A DNA stretch of 64,000 nucleotides from Gloeopeniophorella convolvens (lineage: Eukaryota > Basidiomycota > Agaricomycetes > Russulales): contig WTXD01000015.1 of the NCBI GenBank assembly GCA_022496205.1, forward strand, positions 186,001 to 250,000, in the 5' to 3' direction. The stretch's first letter is position 1. Each line of letters opens with the position of its first letter. A program made the position numbers and the translations under genes. The notes below the pieces were generated by a model. That model was not told the origin of the DNA and did no database searches. It worked only from the letters and a program-made list of their open reading frames with translations. Shown in pieces: positions 34,109 through 45,676 of this stretch.

Positions 34109-36151
34109 CTATGCCTGCGATTGCGAATTCTCCGAAGTGGTTGGTTGGTCTTCCCAACCGTAATAGAATTCAACCTATGGTAACCGGGTTCTCTAAGCTG
34201 TGGAGAGAAAGAGGTAGTAGGGAACGCACCATGTCGGCTGCTACCTCTACTTCGCCTTCAAGTACGTTACCGAATCTTCTCGCGTCAAGCCGGGAACAGT
34301 ATCTACAGCCATCTCCCTCCCCAACATGTTGAGTACGAGCCGCAGAGAAAGTGTTGACGATCTTCAAAGAGGTGATAGTAAAAGGGTCCATCCGGTCTAG
34401 CCGAGCAATGATGTCGCGGAAAGCGCCTGTCCACCACTTAGGAACTACTCTGCCGTCTTGAGATAGATCAGGGTCTGTACTCTGGCAGCTTGTGCCTGCA
34501 TTGTTGCTAGTTTGAGGTGACACAAAGGCGATTGCGGACGGCGTGTTGCACTTGGAAGCGGAGTGAAGGCTAGACAGAATTGCGTCGCGGTAACGGGTCC
34601 GACAAGCAGAAAGGGCATACAGCGAAGCGCCGTCCATCGCATGTAGATGTGCCCCAAATTCGTGGGTCGTGAACGGTAACTCAATAGCACTCCATACTGC
34701 ATCATTTGTCTCCTTTTCCAACCTATAGCGACTGGCGAGAGCGTATGCGAGAGGTAGAGGACAAGACGTGAGATTTGGAAGACGGCCAAGCTTGATCCAG
34801 CCGCGGATGTAGTCCACGGCAGTATCCATTTGGTACTTATGTGCAGCGCCCAGAACGGCCAAAACGTCTTCGTAGGACTCCAGCCTCGCCATGGGGACGG
34901 GGTAGACCGCAGTTAGGAGGCCATATAGGATCTTCTTGGTCTCCGAAACATTGATAACTGGAAGCCCGTCGAAGGGGTCTGATTGGTCACCTTCGCTTTG
35001 ATTGGCCTCCCGACACGGGGTCGGTAGGGAGAACATGTCCTTGAAAAAATCTGAGGACATAGCTAGAATGCTCTTGCGAACCCGAAAGTCGCACGAATCG
35101 GAGGATCGTAGGATCACGTCCGCGTCGGGGCTATCAAATGGTGTATCGGAATCGGATCGCTGGTAGGGTGGCTTTGGTGGACAGTCGTTGGAATTGCACA
35201 ATGCTCGAAACGCGTCCCTGGCCTGAACGCCGTCACATTGATGTAGTTTATCAAAGATCGGCATATAGAAACGCTCACTTTGTTGAGTGCCTCATTTACG
35301 GTCGCTTGCACTGATTTTCCGAAGGAAAACACCTCTTCGATTGTTGAGTCATCGCAAAACTCGCAGGACGACGATGAAGTGTGTGATCTGAACGCAGTTT
35401 GCAGCAGGGAAGGGGCTCGAACAGAGACCTCGTCTGACACCGTGTCGAAAAAGTCAGCTAACCAAGCGCCATCTTTGCAAGACTCCGCAATCTTCTGCGC
35501 ATATTCTGACTTGCGTAGTGCCGAGACTGCAGGCTCAACATGTTTTTCGACCTCTTGTTGATACAGCCAAAGCTCGCCGAGAGATGAGTCATTGGCGAAA
35601 AGAAGCTTCGCCCCGAGCCGCTCGATATCCTCGTAGTCCTTGATGGCCGTCTGTGCAGCGGGAATAGCTTCATCTACGAGACCGTAGCGCCTGGCAAGGC
35701 AGAAAGCGCGGAAAGCGTCGTCACGAGATATCATAGACGGCACGAGCTCTGGAAACCCGGTGTTCAGGATGGAAACGACTGATTGTAGCTTATACTTGTA
35801 CGCGGCGGAAAAGACCTGGACCATCTCTTCATACGTCTCTGGAATGACAAGGTGAACCGGAAAGATAGCGCTCAAGAGCGTGGTGAGGACTGATTTATCT
35901 TCGGACAGCGAGAGTACAGGTACGCTGGAAATACCCTCGGCAGACGTAGTGCCATGAGAAGGAGTGGATTCTAACATTTCCTTGAAAGCTGGCGAGGCCT
36001 TGATGAGATGGAACTTGTAGATGTGGAAGTCGACTCGGTCGGAGGAACGTATGATGACGTCGGCATCAGAGTAGTCGAATGGGGCACCGAAATCGGATGT
36101 CGTCACAAGCGCCTCTGAGTCTTCAAGTTTAGGGTCATCTAAATTTGCCAT
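34109..36151 (-). CDS. double BTB/POZ-domain protein, copy 2
   Basis: Exons 36151-35279, 35222-34230 and 34174-34109 join in phase (introns 56 and 55 nt, donors GTGAGC and GTGCGT at the same protein positions as copy 1) to 643 aa. BTB 1: DYSDADVIIRSSDRVDFHIYK with FHLIKASPAFKEML. Linker: RDDAFRAFCLARRYGLVDEA. BTB 2: PDADVILRSSDSCDFRVRKS with MSSDFFKDMFSLP. As for copy 1, dimerisation and Cul3 adaptor function are the family expectation, not shown here. The copy is less GC-rich than copy 1 in its second half, so the two have evolved apart for some time. Its last exon is longer (22 codons versus 8) and diverged. It shares a 415-bp divergent promoter with the F-box gene at 36567. Confidence 0.85.
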
Positions 36152-36566
36152 TTGATACCACGGTTGGGATGGCTATTGGCGGCGACGTAGACACAGTAAC
36201 GTTTGTAAGGGATTAGTGTTGTCCTAGAGTCGGCGTCAGCCATGCTCAGCAAATTTTAGAGAAGAGCCTCGAAGAACTGACCTGAGTACTGGGCCAGTTC
36301 GAGCCAGATTTAGGTGAAAGTAGGAGTCGAGAACCGCAGAACGGAATCTGCGCCAGTGGCTGCCAGAGGAATGAAGTTGGACTACAATGGCCTGGCACTC
36401 GACGCGTCGGATACGGTCGCGTCCCGGGGCATTTCCGGCCTTTCCGGCCCAACATGGGCCCGGCAGCCCGGCCGGCTTTCAATCATATTCTGCTTTGCCC
36501 ATCTTGCCATCGCGCTTGGCGTGCGCAACCTTGCGTGGGCCAACCAGCGTCCTCGATGAATACTGC
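36152..36566. promoter_or_regulatory. divergent spacer between BTB copy 2 and F-box gene
   Basis: A 415-bp head-to-head intergenic region, parallel to 30773-31394. No clear TATA box. GC-rich GGCCCGG-type palindromic sequence lies near 36440-36480. Confidence 0.4.
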
Positions 36567-38159
36567 ATGACCCGTATGTCCCCGTCCGTTACTTTCTCAG
36601 ATGGTGAGCAGCAACTTCTCCTTTCACTGCTTCTCGGTGGAGCCTGACATACGAATCGACAAGCCGGCCCCAACCCTGCCAGATCCCACACCCTTCCCCT
36701 GCCCGGCGACGTCCTGTTGACGGTCTTTGGGTTCTATCTCGCTAGGCCCTCCGATGGATGGGAGCGTCGGCCACAGTCCAGGTGGCTTCCACTCTCGCGC
36801 GTCTCAGGGCAATGGCGACGCGTCCTTTTCCAATATGCACGATCCCTACGCCTGTGCATCAAGTGGAACCCTCATTTTTGCAGCATTACAGCGGAGGAGA
36901 TCAGCCAGTACCCCGGATTCCCGCTACACATCACTATCGACTACTTCCGAGAGCTCACCGATGCTGATATGGACCTCTTCCATTCGGCGGTTCAACATTT
37001 ACATTATGCGTACACCATTGAGATCAAAGGCTTCTCTTCTGTCCTATGTCGGCTCATCCCGTACATGGACAAGCCTGCCCCAGAGTTAGAGAACCTGACG
37101 CTCTGGGCTGATGAGCCTGCCTTATCACCCCCGAGCATAATAACATTCCCAGATGGTTTCCTCGAAGGCGCCATCCCACGGCTGCATCATCTTCGTCTAT
37201 TCGGGGTTCCTCCCTTCCCACTTTCTTTACTGCGATCCGAGTCCATTCGTTTTACGACACTCCAAACGCTTAACCTCGAACTACCCGAAACGGGATACAT
37301 ATCCCCGGACTCATTTCTCGTTCTCGACTACCTTCCCATGATGTCGCAACTTGAAGAATTGCGGGTCGCGTTTCCAAAGAGCACCTATGGTTTAGGCTCG
37401 CATAAGCGAGTGTCAGCATTTCAATATTGTTCGCCTATCGTCGTCCCTTGCCTCAAGAGGATTCATTTCCGCTGTGCCAGCGCATGGATAGAGGCCGTCT
37501 TTGCTGCAATTGATGCCCCCGCTCTGTGGCAGTTGCGAATCAGATTCACTGACAACGAGATCATATCGTCGCCGGAGCTCGCCGCATTCATTTCGAGAAC
37601 ATTCGCGTCGCCCTTCGTCTTCACCAAATTGTCCTTCGATGGTGAAGCATCACGTGTCTGGATACACGACAAACACGATTCGACGTCGTCGTGGCGCATC
37701 TACCTCAAGATCGGCTATCCGGCCTACAACATCCAGTTGGCTTCTTTTTCTAACATCTTCGCATCGCTAGCAGCCAGATTGTCCTCGGTAGAGCACTTCG
37801 ACATAAGTGCATTTTTTCCCCCTGAACATTCGGGCCTTTGGGCGTACTTTGAATATGGCCACGTCACGCGGGAGTGGCTGAGAGATATCGAGCCGGGTCT
37901 TGTTCGTTCCCTTTTGACACCGCTCCTCCACCTTCATAAACTGGACATCGGCCCTGCTTTCGTGAGCAGCGTTGAGTCGGCGATCAATGCTGAATTGGGT
38001 GGGCCGCCAGGAATTCTTCCTAGGTTGGCCTTCATAAATGTCGCGATGAACGGAGACGAGATGATGTACGACGAAGAAGGGTTGGTTTCGTGTCTACAGC
38101 CATTCGTAGATCAGCGTCAGCAGATGGGTCAGGAAGTCCAGTTAGTCGTCACTGCATAA
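36567..38159 (+). CDS. F-box/LRR-type protein, intact copy
   Basis: Exon 1 starts at ATG 36567 (or 36576) and ends at 36603. A 60-nt GTGAGC...AAG intron (36604-36663) joins in phase to exon 2 (36664-38159), giving about 510 aa. The F-box is LPLPGDVLLTVFGFYL then WLPLSRVSGQWRRVLFQYARSLRLCIKW (about residues 30-85). Downstream are LRR-like strands with the family phrases FPLHI, MDKPAPELENLTLW, ITFPDGFLEGAIPRLHHL, LEELRVAFPK and IHFRCASAWIEAV. It is expected to be a substrate receptor of an SCF (Skp1-Cul1) ubiquitin ligase; no substrate is predictable. It is the only fully open F-box copy between 31 and 41 kb. It is transcribed away from the double-BTB gene across a shared spacer. Confidence 0.82.
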
Positions 38160-39022
38160 TTATGTAAATATCGTGAGCGCAGTACTTTAGGAAATGCTGT
38201 TCGAGCTCATGAGCTTGCCTTCTTGCCTCTGTATTCCACGGCCCGACAGGGCCCGACTTCACGCACTTGAACCCGTCGCCCGGCTCGGACTCTGACAATG
38301 ACGCGTCCTTCATGCTGCTGCCAACGTCCCACATCTCTGAACCCTTGCATGCGCACGGCGGCCGAAATCATTGCCCGATGGTGCGCTGTTGGAATCCGCA
38401 CTGCGTAGCTCTGTCTCCTTAGACCGAAATGGCATCCCACCCGTGTACTCAGGGACAGGCCTTGGCGGCGATCGGCCGCCGAGATCCACGTCGTGCGGTC
38501 CCGACCCATCGCCTCGGGGTACGGAAGTTGGAAGCTGTGCAATACGCCCCAGGGATCCAGTACGCGCTTTTCAAATATGACGGCAACAGCGACAGCGGCG
38601 GCGAGCGCGATGACACAGAGCGCGACGGCCGTGGTTGCACGGAAGTCCGAGGAGACGGCGCCTCCGATGTCATCCCTATCACGCCGCTACGGCCATCGAT
38701 GAGACCCTCTCTCGGCTCCCGAAGCGCAAATAGTGAAATCCGCCACGGTATGCTTATAGTAGCATTCGCTTTTCTCCCGCAACCCGAAGACCGCATCTGA
38801 AAACTGACACGTCCGGTAACCGGTTAGTGTAGCTACCTGACACTCTTGAACATGTGGATCGATGAGCATTGTGTCTTCCGGCTTATTTGTAGACCCAGGG
38901 GGACGTGCGGTTGTTGTGGCCCGGCTTCTATGTGTCTGCATGCCTTGCTATATTATGTAGGTGTGCAGTACGGCCTCGCCCGCTCTTGCCAGCTCCCCAC
39001 TTGTGCGTCAACTGCATCTCCA
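38160..39022. other. intergenic with a weak minus-strand membrane ORF
   Basis: On the minus strand about 38660-38207 a frame encodes one hydrophobic Ala/Val helix (TAVALCVIALAAAVAVAVIF) followed by a soluble tail ending at 38207. It lacks an ATG unless an intron ending GTGATAG near 38665 is assumed. I do not recognise it and do not call it a gene. Confidence 0.4.
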
Positions 39023-40640
39023 ATGAGTATCGCAACCAATCCACCCCATATCTCCTCTTCTAACCTCGGTCCCTCCCACGGTGAGCAAACACGTCCTCTA
39101 GTGCTTCTCAGCGGACTCTGACGTACGAGTTGGAAAGTCGGCCACATCCTTGCCAGACACGGGCTGGGCTTCCCGGAGATGCACTGTTGACAGTCTTCGA
39201 GTTTTATCTCTCCCAATCATGCCACTATAACTGCCCGCCGGGGGAACGACGATCTCAGTCCAGTGGCGTCCACTTGCACATGTTTCACGGCGGTGGCGAT
39301 ACACTCTTTTTCAATCTATACGAACCTTACGCTTGGGCATCAAGTGGGACCCCTATTATAGCAGAATCACGACGGAGGAGCTTAGCCACTGGTACCCCAG
39401 ATTTCCGCTGCATATCACTTTCTCTTGGTTTGGCCGCCGACGGTTTACCGATGCTGATATGGATCGGTTTCGCTCGGCAATTCAGCATTTGCACCGTGCG
39501 TACAATATTGAGGTCAACAGTTACTCTTACATTCTATCTTGGCTCATCCCGTACATGGACAAACCAGCTCCGGGGTTAGAAAGTCTGACGCTCTCGTCCG
39601 GCGAGATTCCCTTTCCAACATCACCTCCGAGCGTAATAACGTTCCCAGATGGTTTCCTCGGAGGCCCCACCCCACGGCTGCATCATCTTTCTCTACGCGA
39701 TGTCCCTCCCTCGATCTCACTTTCTTTGTTGCGATCCGGGTCGGTTCGTTTTACGCCACTGCAAACGCTTGACCTCGAACTACCCGAAACGGGATATCTA
39801 TCCCCAGACTCACTTCTTGCCTACCTCCCCATGATGTCTCAACTCAAAGAGTTGCGGGTCCTGTTTCCGAAGCACGCCTACGGTCGAGGCTCGCACGAGT
39901 CACTTACAGGTCGTTCGCATATCGTCCTCCCTCACCTCAAGAAAATCCATATTCGCTGCGCCAGCGCATGGATCGACGCCGTTTTGGCTGCAATTGAAGC
40001 CCCTGCTCTTGACCGTCTGCGAATCAGATTCACTGACAACGAAGCTGCATCTCCATCAGAGCTCGCCAGATTCATCTCGAGGACATTTATGTCGCCGCTC
40101 ACTTCGGTCACCTTGGCCTTCCATGGCGAAACCTCACGGATATGGATCTATGACGGTCCCAGTTCAGGATCGCAGTGGTGCATCTACCTCAAAGTTGGCT
40201 ATCCAGCTTATGATGTCCAATTGGCCTCCGTCTACAACATCTGCACATCGCTAGCACCTATGCTGTCCTCTGTAGAAACCCTGGAAATGGGTGGGGCAGG
40301 TCCCGTTCATTGGAGCGGCAACCGATTCTTTGACGACTATGGTTCCATCCCGCCGGAGTGGTACCACGAGATTGAGCCGGGTCTTTTTTACGCCATTCTG
40401 GAGCCGTTTTCGGGCCTCGGTACGCTATACATAGGGCATGGTCTCGCGGATCCCATTGCGTACCTGATTCGTACCTGGGGGCCCTTAGGGAGTGGACACT
40501 TCCCTAGATTGGCCAATTTGCGTGTCGGACTCGACGGGAAAACGTTCAAATACGATGGGGACAAGGTATCCAGAATCTTCCGGTGGTTCGTTGATAAACG
40601 TAAACGGACGGGTCAGGAAATACAGTTGGACTTCTCATGA
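39023..40640 (+). pseudogene. F-box/LRR gene copy with N-terminal frameshifts
   Basis: Tandem relative of the 36.6-kb gene: exon 1 from ATG 39023 to 39080, GTGAGC donor at 39081, CTCTGAC branch and AAAG acceptor near 39137. Against the intact copy, the segment before LPGDALLTVFEFYL is shorter by four bases, so exon 1 does not join in frame. Between RRSQ and WRPLAHVSRRWRYTLF (around 39264) one G is missing, breaking the F-box itself. From there a 435-codon frame is fully open to 40640, with MDKPAPGLESLTL, ITFPDGFLGGPTPRLHHL, LKELRVLFPKHAYG and IRCASAWIDAV. Either the gene is newly dead, or sequencing errors or an unusual start are involved. An N-terminally truncated product beginning in the F-box remnant (GIKWDPYYSR) would lack Skp1 binding. 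Confidence 0.65.
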
Positions 40641-40970
40641 TTGGTGTAGATGAGTGTATAAGGTGATCGATGTAGCGTGCAATGTATTCCGCCCGTTGTG
40701 TCCTTTACCTTAGCAGCTTGAATTCTAGTCGGCTTTGTGGGCTGTGGTCTCCTGAAATCTACAATGAGAGCACGCGACATTGCCAGATCTAACGAACTCC
40801 GTCATGTAACCTGCAATGTGCCAATGAAATCTGTGATGTGCAACATAAAATGGCATTCCTTTGTGTATACAAAGAAAGCGGAAACAAGTCTAAGGCCGAT
40901 TGGTTGGAAACTGGTACAGGTTAGACATATCTCGGCTGCCGGTATCGCCGCACCCACGCGATGGCTGGGT
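40641..40970. other. convergent 3' spacer
   Basis: Spacer between the F-box copy (+) and the first DUF6535 gene (-). No coding seen. Confidence 0.55.
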
Positions 40971-42896
40971 CTATGTGGTAGGTGGTGTTGGGGGAAACGC
41001 ACGTAGGAGAAGCGCCTGTAAGACATCTACAGAACCCTCGAATCCGGTCCCAGCGTCTCCCTCTACCTTTCGGATCAACATCCTGAAATGCTCCTGTACG
41101 CCGTTCCCGCCGTCACTGATGCACTCGTTCATCAGAATGGAGAGCGTGTCTACGAGCATAACAGGGACATCGCCTCTAAATTCGCTTTCGGGAGTGGTTG
41201 CAAGCATGCTGAGCGCGACCATGTTGAGAAGTGCCGGTTCTGCAGAGGCGAGGTCGTTGAGCTGGACATCTGGGAGGGCATCGCGGAGCAGCGCGGCCTC
41301 GTTTGTATCGGTCGGCCAACGCCCACCGTCGTGAAGGATAAGGTCGTGGATGGTGCGTCGAGCGAGCAGCGCATGTATGCAAAGCACCGCGGCGCGGATG
41401 TTGGGGTCGCTGCCGTTATACTCCGTGAGCAACGCGGACGTTTTGACGAAAGCAACCAGAGGTCGCGCCGGGTGCCGCGCCAGTGAGTGGTCGGAGGATG
41501 GTGGGAATCTTACATTGCATTCGAGAGCGCCACGGTAGATGGCGCCGGTGCAGGTGCGAAGGCGTTCTGAACGCGTGTCATCGCCCAATCCTGAGGCACT
41601 GTGTGTATTCAGGAGGTCGTGGAGAACCTGGCTGAAAACATCGCCTCTAGATGTTGCCCTATGAACAGAAGGATGCATCATGTGGACGACCAGTTCCCCG
41701 GGTATACCAGCGACGAAGGTTTGAAGTTGCTCGTTACTGAGAGCCGTCGTCTCGAGCATCCACTTGAACCCTTCGGCATCAACGTGGGCGGACGCCTGGA
41801 GAGCTTGGAGTGTGATGATCTTCTGCCATCCCATCTTCTGCAACAATGTCTGGGTTGTGATGGCCCGGTCGACGAGCCCGCCTAGCTCGGCCAAGTACGG
41901 CACTCGTGTCTGGACCCCTTCTGGGTTTCGGGACACCCGCAGAAAAACCCGACGGACCACCACCTCTATGAAACGGATTTGATCCCGCATAGAGTGCAAA
42001 GTGAGAAGAAGAAGAGACCAGGACCATGAAGCGAACGGGGTTCGGTAGGGCCATGCGGTGTACACACCAGACGATATAGTCAGGAGGAGGTACCCGTAGA
42101 GAAATGACGCGGTAAAGACACAGATGACGATGGCGATGGGCTTCGATATAGTGAAGAGGAACACGACGAGACCACAGAGGAACAGGAATACTGATATATG
42201 GAGCAGTGTCGGGATCATCTCTACGACGCCAGACATGTTGTATGACTCCGCGCCGAGGAATATGAAAGACCGGACCCGAGCACGCTCGCGAGGTGCGACT
42301 GAGATTGATAGCGGCTGGAGATATTGCCGTGCCCACTGCTGTACCAAGGTGGCGGCAAGCGCGCATGTGATGCTGATCAAAAAGGTCAAAAACCACAAAA
42401 CGTTGACGCAGATGATGGATCCGCTGGGGGCGAATGAAGGGGTGGCCGTCAGTGGAGGGATCGTCGAGGTTGGGTCACGGAGTCCAGACAATTGCAGGGA
42501 TATTTGCTTCAGGAGTAAGACAGTCTCGTCTCCTGAATCAGGGGACAGCCTTTTGTAGCTCTCGATGATGAACGCGGCGACTGTTGCAGAGAAAAGAGCC
42601 GTCTTCCCGGACACGTCACATTACTGTGATATTTGCAAAGACGGTAACGACTTACGAAGACAAGAACACCGCCGGCATCATCTTTCCAACCACCAGATAT
42701 CTCCTTGTCATATCTTTCTGCTTCAGAGAGATACATCGACCATATGCTGTCGGACAAACTACCATTCAACGGCACTGTCCCCACATTGAGGGACTTCCAG
42801 GAATTCGAAGAGACTACACGGCGCACCTCCACTCGACCCAGCGTTGTGGTTCCGCTCACCCGCGGGATGCGCGGAACGTCCAGTAAGAGCAGACAT
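40971..42896 (-). CDS. DUF6535 multi-pass membrane protein, intact copy 1
   Basis: Exons 42896-42860, 42774-42656 and 42602-40971 join in phase to 595 aa. Introns are 85 nt (GTGAGC donor) and 53 nt (GTAAGT donor). The N-terminal signature is IWSMYLSEAERYD...GWKDDAGGVLVF, then LFSATVAAFIIESYKRLSPDSGD across the splice, as in all DUF6535 proteins. Hydrophobic spans follow: IICVNVLWFLTFLISITCAL, LLHISVFLFLCGLVVFLFTI and an IAIVICVFTASFLYGYLLL helix. Four membrane segments are likely, all in the first 250 residues. The C-terminal about 350 residues are soluble and helical (MLETTALSNEQLQTFV, VDTLSILM). The family is greatly expanded in Agaricomycetes and has no known function; membrane location is inferred. 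It is divergent from the HNH gene across 278 bp. Confidence 0.85.
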
Positions 42897-43174
42897 GTCC
42901 TCTTCAATGTTTGCCTATATATAGGAGGCTGCCTGGGCAGTGTGACTTGTGACGATGGCGCGAAGCGGTGGTTTGCCCTAAGGGGGAAGGGGGGTCGCGG
43001 GGCTGGAGTGATGTTCGAGTCCGCTGAGTTGGCGTGAGACGACTCCCTCGCAGCCTCTCGCAGCGCGGTCTCAGGCGGTCTCGGCCTCCGCCGAGTCGCC
43101 GAAGCCAACCGGCCTTTCTGGCTTCGCTCTCCTTCTTCACTCTCCCCCTTTCGCTCTCCCTCAAATTTTATTCG
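42897..43174. promoter_or_regulatory. bidirectional promoter, DUF6535 gene / HNH gene
   Basis: 278 bp between the two start codons. A palindromic CTATATATAG (42915-42924) sits about 20 nt from the minus-strand ATG. A C/T-rich tract (43100-43165) leads into the plus-strand ATG. One short spacer must serve both genes. Confidence 0.55.
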
Positions 43175-44480
43175 ATGTCGCTGCCAGACGACGGTCACAT
43201 CTGGCTTATTCTGTATGAATCTACCTCGAACCCCCCCGGTTTTTATCTGGACCTCGATGTAACCTTCATCAAGACCCTCTGCCACAAACCGGTCGGGTAT
43301 CTCAAGTATCTTGCCTACTGCATTCTAGGTTTAACAGGAGACGTGTACCTCAACGGCATGCAAGTCAGCGACGGGGCAGAACCGCGCGGGAAATCATTGT
43401 ATCTTTTCAGACCCGATGCCGACGGTAGTGCGTCCAGCTTCTCTTGTGCTGTTGCCATCTGACCACGCCCCAAAGGTGATCCCCTCGGACCACACTCCAT
43501 TGATATGGAGGCAATCAAGGTGCGAAGCCCCTTCAACGGGACGCCTACAAGCACTCGAAACCGATTCAAAGAAGACCTTATAGAAAGAGATTTCCATTGT
43601 ATCTTTACAGGCTTCCCCCACGCGAAAGGGACACATATGATTCCATTCGTCAAGCAGGACGAGGTAAGCGAATCTCTTTCACGTTCATTCGCGCTGTAAC
43701 AAATGCTATACAGTGGATTCAAATAATCATTCGGTCAAGGGCCCCTGATCCCTTACACGACGACAATGTCGAAGACCTTACGAGCATCAATGACATACGC
43801 AATGGCATGTCTGTCAACCCAATGATACATGTTGAGCTTGGGAATCGGGAATACGCGGTGCTTGTGGTATGTGCTGCCAGTAATCTTCTCGCTAGTCATG
43901 CGAGCTCACGAACGAACAGACGCCCAATCTCTACCTGAAGACAGGGGATGTCCCACGTGCTGAGTCGGAGCGCCCTCTCCATCCGGAAATCGCTTATCCC
44001 GACGGGCAGCGGTATACGTTGCAACGTCTAATCCCGATAAACTCTTTCGCAGTTGATGATCCTGCCCCTAACAGAGATGCTGCCTTCCGCAAGGTAGACG
44101 AACTCCCATCAAAGCTTCCATCAAAGCTCTTGCTATCGTACACATACGGCGCCGCTGCTGTGGAAAGATGGGGACGCAACTGGGGAAAGATACTGTCGAA
44201 GGAGGCTCGACCCGATCTTAAGCGCCCCGCCATTGTACAACTTCCGAACGTGGGTTCCAGTCGAACGCTCGATGGCTGCAGCGTGACTGTCCGGCGTGAG
44301 GCCGATGCGGGTGGCACTGATGCATCAGGCAGCGCTGGGAGCCAGGTGATCGAACAGTATGATGCGATGGATCTGGTCGCTTACTTTTGGTACAACACCC
44401 CCGCGGCTCGGGAGCGCCGCGAACAATCCGAGCAAGCATTCCGAGGGAATATCGACTCATGGCGTTCTGGAGTCACCTGA
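43175..44480 (+). CDS. HNH endonuclease-like protein (HNH_2 type)
   Basis: Exons 43175-43424, 43476-43663, 43714-43866 and 43920-44480 give 383 aa, all in phase, with 50-53 nt introns. The core reads CIFTG...GTHMIPF, then SINDIRNGMSVNPMIHVELG and EYAVLV. This matches the fungal HNH nuclease arrangement with H137, N176 and H185 as the expected metal/catalytic triad. The N-terminal about 110 residues (MSLPDDGHIWLILYES) precede the nuclease domain as in related agaricomycete proteins. The C-terminal about 170 residues are less conserved. Members occur in many copies per mushroom genome and biological roles are unknown; nuclease activity is inferred from the motif only. A phage or homing origin is not indicated: introns and codon use look native. 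Confidence 0.82.
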
Positions 44481-44989
44481 ACGCATGGCACTTGTATCGC
44501 TTGGTCTTTCCGGTCGAGTGGGTCATCTAGGGTTGCTGTGGCCGTCCGTCGAGCCTGCTCCGTACGCATATTGTATGGGACCTCTTCTCTGTCCTAATGT
44601 TTGTATCGCCAATTCTAATTAGCACCGGAGTGCGATGTACATCTAGTCCTTCAAGCGCGATGTATCGCCTGACATGTCCTTCCTCAGTGTATCGCTTGAA
44701 TCATGTACCCTACATATATAGTGCATCGCTCACGGTACGTTTCCAAGAGGTGCGGTACAATATATCAGAAGTACACACCGGAATGTTCAAGGCTTAGCGT
44801 GGAAACTCTTTTTATGTCAGGCCACTCCGGACGCTGTAAGTAGGCGGCGGAGCCGCTGGGCTCGGAGGTGGAAGCAAGCAAGCAAGGCTCGGATTCTCCC
44901 GGATCCGGAATGTCGTCGGACACCCGCGCGCGTAGTCTACAATAACTAGCGTTCTCCTGCTCTCGCAGTTTCGTATCCGCTGTCTCTGC
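44481..44989. other. 3' spacer with TGTATCGC repeats
   Basis: Downstream of the HNH gene, TGTATCGC occurs four times between about 44493 and 44698. No coding seen. Confidence 0.45.
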
Positions 44990-45240
44990 ATTCCTATCCC
45001 AACACGTTGATATCGTTGCGTCAAAGTAGCAGCCAAGGCGCATGCGATGCTCAACACCAAACGCATGGTCCACATAGCGTTGACGCAGATGATCCAAGCG
45101 CCCGGCGAGAACGGTGGATACGCCTCTAGCTGGACGCCCGGTCCACCAGAAAGCTGCTTCGATACACGCTGAAGCAAGAAGACGGCCTGGTCACAGGAGT
45201 CGGGAGTCGACATCTTGTAGCTCAAAATGATGGGGCTGCG
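44990..45240 (-). pseudogene. DUF6535 fragment
   Basis: A minus-strand piece encodes the DUF6535 segment from SYKMSTPDSCDQAVFLLQRV through QLSGGPG to WIICVNAMWTMRLVLSIACA and LAATLTQ. This corresponds to about 80 residues that follow the first hydrophobic span in the intact copies. Everything upstream (the LFSATVAAF part) is cut off near 45240, and the frame decays after TQRYQR. It is a relic, not a gene. Confidence 0.7.
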
Positions 45241-45249
45241 ACCAGCATG

Positions 45250-45676
45250 GAGTACAGGCCCGGTCAACGGTGAGTGCCGCGTGCATACAAATTTTCTCTG
45301 CGCTGATGTTGACGCCATACCGATAGGAAAGGCCACCGTTGTGCCGTATGACAAGGAATCTGCGATCGAGTACCCATCCCAGAAGATGTCTTCTACACGC
45401 GCAGAGTGTATTATCCCGACACGTGGGCGATCAGTGGACGCCAACATCGTGCATGCATCACCTTCCATGCCAATTTCATGCACAATCACAGCCTCTCGTC
45501 GAGGATAGTGCCATGCGCCTGTGCACCGCCATACAATCCAGACGATGCCGACACGATACACATCTGCGTGCGCGGCGGCTGCAGGCGGTGGTACCGCGAG
45601 GCCCTGGCGTGCGCGGCGCAGTCGGGGCCGGGACCCAATGGCGCCGGCAGTGCCAAGTCCTTCTACTGGCCTTGAT
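45250..45676 (+). pseudogene. possible BAH-PHD protein fragment
   Basis: Frames on the plus strand give DAIPIGKATVVPYDKE and, one frame over, VPIPEDVFYTRRVYYPDTW. A PHD-like CACAPPYNPDD...ICVRGGCRRWYREAL follows, ending in TGA at 45676. The BAH-then-PHD order occurs in fungal chromatin proteins. A frame change near 45360 and replacement of the zinc-binding His after WY by Arg suggest a dead fragment. It abuts the DUF6535 fragment at about 45240. Identification rests on short phrases and is tentative. Confidence 0.35.

Noticed and set aside
38207..38660. Minus-strand frame with one strong hydrophobic helix and a soluble tail
   Set aside because: No ATG in frame, a needed upstream intron has no convincing donor, and I recognise no family.
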